From contig NZ_JACHJH010000003.1 of assembly GCF_014203555.1 (NCBI RefSeq), positions 518,899 through 582,898 on the forward strand: a stretch of DNA of 64,000 nucleotides, in the 5' to 3' direction. Below the pieces are notes generated by a model. The model was not told the DNA's origin, made no database searches, and worked only from the letters and a program-made list of their open reading frames with translations. Each line of letters starts with the position of its first letter. Position 1 is the first letter of the stretch. A program made the translations under genes and the position numbers. This document shows positions 63,199 through 64,000 of this stretch, piece after piece. This DNA is from Streptomyces olivoverticillatus (GTDB lineage Bacteria; Actinomycetota; Actinomycetes; Streptomycetales; Streptomycetaceae).

Positions 63199-64000
63199 GT
63201 GACGGTCATCGATACGAGCACGCAAGCAGCCACTCAGGTAGGGCCGTTATTGCGGGAGTGGCGCCAGCGGCGCAAGCTGAGCCAGGCGGAGCTCGCCCTG
63301 TGCGCCGACACCTCGGCGCGTCACATCAGCTTCATCGAGACGGGGCGCTCCCGGCCGGGCCGCGACCTCCTGCAGCGGCTCGCCGACCGGCTCCAGGTGC
63401 CGATGCGCCAGCGCAACACCCTGCTGGTGGCCGCCGGGTACGCGCCCGTCTACCGCGAGACGGCGCTGGACGCCCCTCGGATGAGGATCATCAAAGAGGC
63501 CGTCGACCGGGTGCTCTGCATGCACTCGCCCTTCCCCGCCCTGGCCGTCGACGCCGACGAGAACATCATGGCGATGAACCGGGGGGCCGAGCTGCTCCTC
63601 GAAGAGGCCGCCGACCCGGCCCTGCTGGTCCCGCCGGTCAATGTGATGCGCGTGTCCCTGCACCCCGCGGGCCTGGTCCGCCACGTCGACAACGCCGAGG
63701 AGTGGCGCGGGCATCTGCTGGGCCGCCTCTACCGGCAGGCGGTGTACTCCGGGCGCACGAGCCTGCGCGATCTGTACGAGGAGGTGGCGGGCTATGTGAT
63801 GCCGGAGGAGGGGCCCTGCCACGAGCTCGCCGACAGCATCGTGTCGACGCTGTGCATGCGCGCCTTCGGCACCCGGCTCAAGCTGTTCAGCACCATCACC
63901 ACGTTCGGGGCCACCACGGACATCACCGTCGCCGAGCTGTCGCTGGAGACCCTCCATCCGGCCGACGACCACACGGCGGCGGTGTTCCAGCGTCTGGTGC
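63199..64000 (+). CDS. XRE-family regulator with MmyB-like ligand-binding domain (3' end outside window)
   Basis: N-terminal HTH (~12-70): LLREWRQRRKLSQAELALCADTSARHISFIETGRSRPGRDLLQRLADRL. It is followed by a C-terminal MmyB-like PAS domain (~95 onward: FPALAVDADENIMAMNRGAELLL; LHPAGLVRHVDNAEEW; TTDITVAELSLETLHPADD) that in relatives binds fatty-acid-like ligands. In many Streptomyces clusters such a regulator controls a neighbouring oxidoreductase or the cluster itself. GTG start at 63199 with a -10 but no ribosome site. The frame continues beyond 64000. Confidence 0.9.
   Translation, partial: MTVIDTSTQAATQVGPLLREWRQRRKLSQAELALCADTSARHISFIETGRSRPGRDLLQRLADRLQVPMRQRNTLLVAAGYAPVYRETALDAPRMRIIKEAVDRVLCMHSPFPALAVDADENIMAMNRGAELLLEEAADPALLVPPVNVMRVSLHPAGLVRHVDNAEEWRGHLLGRLYRQAVYSGRTSLRDLYEEVAGYVMPEEGPCHELADSIVSTLCMRAFGTRLKLFSTITTFGATTDITVAELSLETLHPADDHTAAVFQRLV

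Overview
The window is a high-GC actinobacterial chromosome segment, almost certainly Streptomyces or a close relative. The signs are strong third-position GC in every real gene, many GTG and TTG starts, small Streptomyces-type proteins (DUF5302, DUF397, a BlaI-type operator, an NsdA-like regulator), secreted Tat enzymes, and MITE-type repeats. I see no rRNA, tRNA, CRISPR array or intact insertion sequence.

Layout. 1-2.0 kb: a truncated GT2 glycosyltransferase, then a small gene, an ArsR-family regulator and a small membrane protein. 2.0-9.3 kb: a six-gene minus-strand operon for a group-4-hydrogenase-like, complex-I-like membrane complex. Its large subunit has lost both cysteine pairs that bind the NiFe site, so it is an energy-converting-hydrogenase-related (Ehr-like) complex rather than a hydrogenase. 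9.6-23.2 kb: ordinary chromosomal genes, including small secreted or membrane proteins, a HEAT-repeat protein, a PAS-PP2C phosphatase with one metal ligand missing, an NsdA-like regulator divergent from an APH-fold kinase, a large secreted amidase, an ACT-domain protein, a leucine-rich-repeat protein and DUF397.

23.3-48 kb: lipid, steroid-like and aromatic acyl-CoA metabolism mixed with secreted hydrolases. A four-gene chain joined by 4-bp overlaps (crotonase, double DUF35 OB-fold protein, two SCPx-type thiolases) is divergent from an acyl-CoA synthetase. The same 17-bp inverted repeat (TCTGACG-N3-CGTCAGA) lies in that divergent promoter and 15 kb away, upstream of a nitronate-monooxygenase-like/acyl-CoA-synthetase operon. 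A FadE29-like acyl-CoA dehydrogenase at 46.8 kb has a KstR-type operator, and paaK has its own TetR-type palindrome. Between them lie a Tat-exported phospholipase C, a histidine-phosphatase-like lipoprotein, a class II amidotransferase, an AlkB-like oxygenase, a penicillin-acylase-family Ntn hydrolase, and a Ser/Thr kinase with eight TPR repeats coupled to a DUF2236/MpaB oxygenase.

49.4-64.0 kb: a probable small-molecule biosynthetic cluster without PKS or NRPS genes. Two paralogous ATP-grasp ligases flank a methyltransferase and a six-gene minus-strand operon: a 634-aa protein I do not recognise, a Rieske ferredoxin, a 7Fe ferredoxin, a cupin with a Cys-rich tail, a DUF3050 heme-oxygenase-like (putative diiron) oxygenase and an aldehyde dehydrogenase. 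Two P450s, a 14-TM DHA2 exporter and an XRE/MmyB-type regulator, which runs off the right edge, complete it. My reading is ATP-dependent amide-bond ligation of small acids or amino acids plus extensive oxidative tailoring and export. A 187-bp MITE-like inverted repeat sits just upstream of the first ATP-grasp gene. This is the best candidate for an undescribed system in the window.
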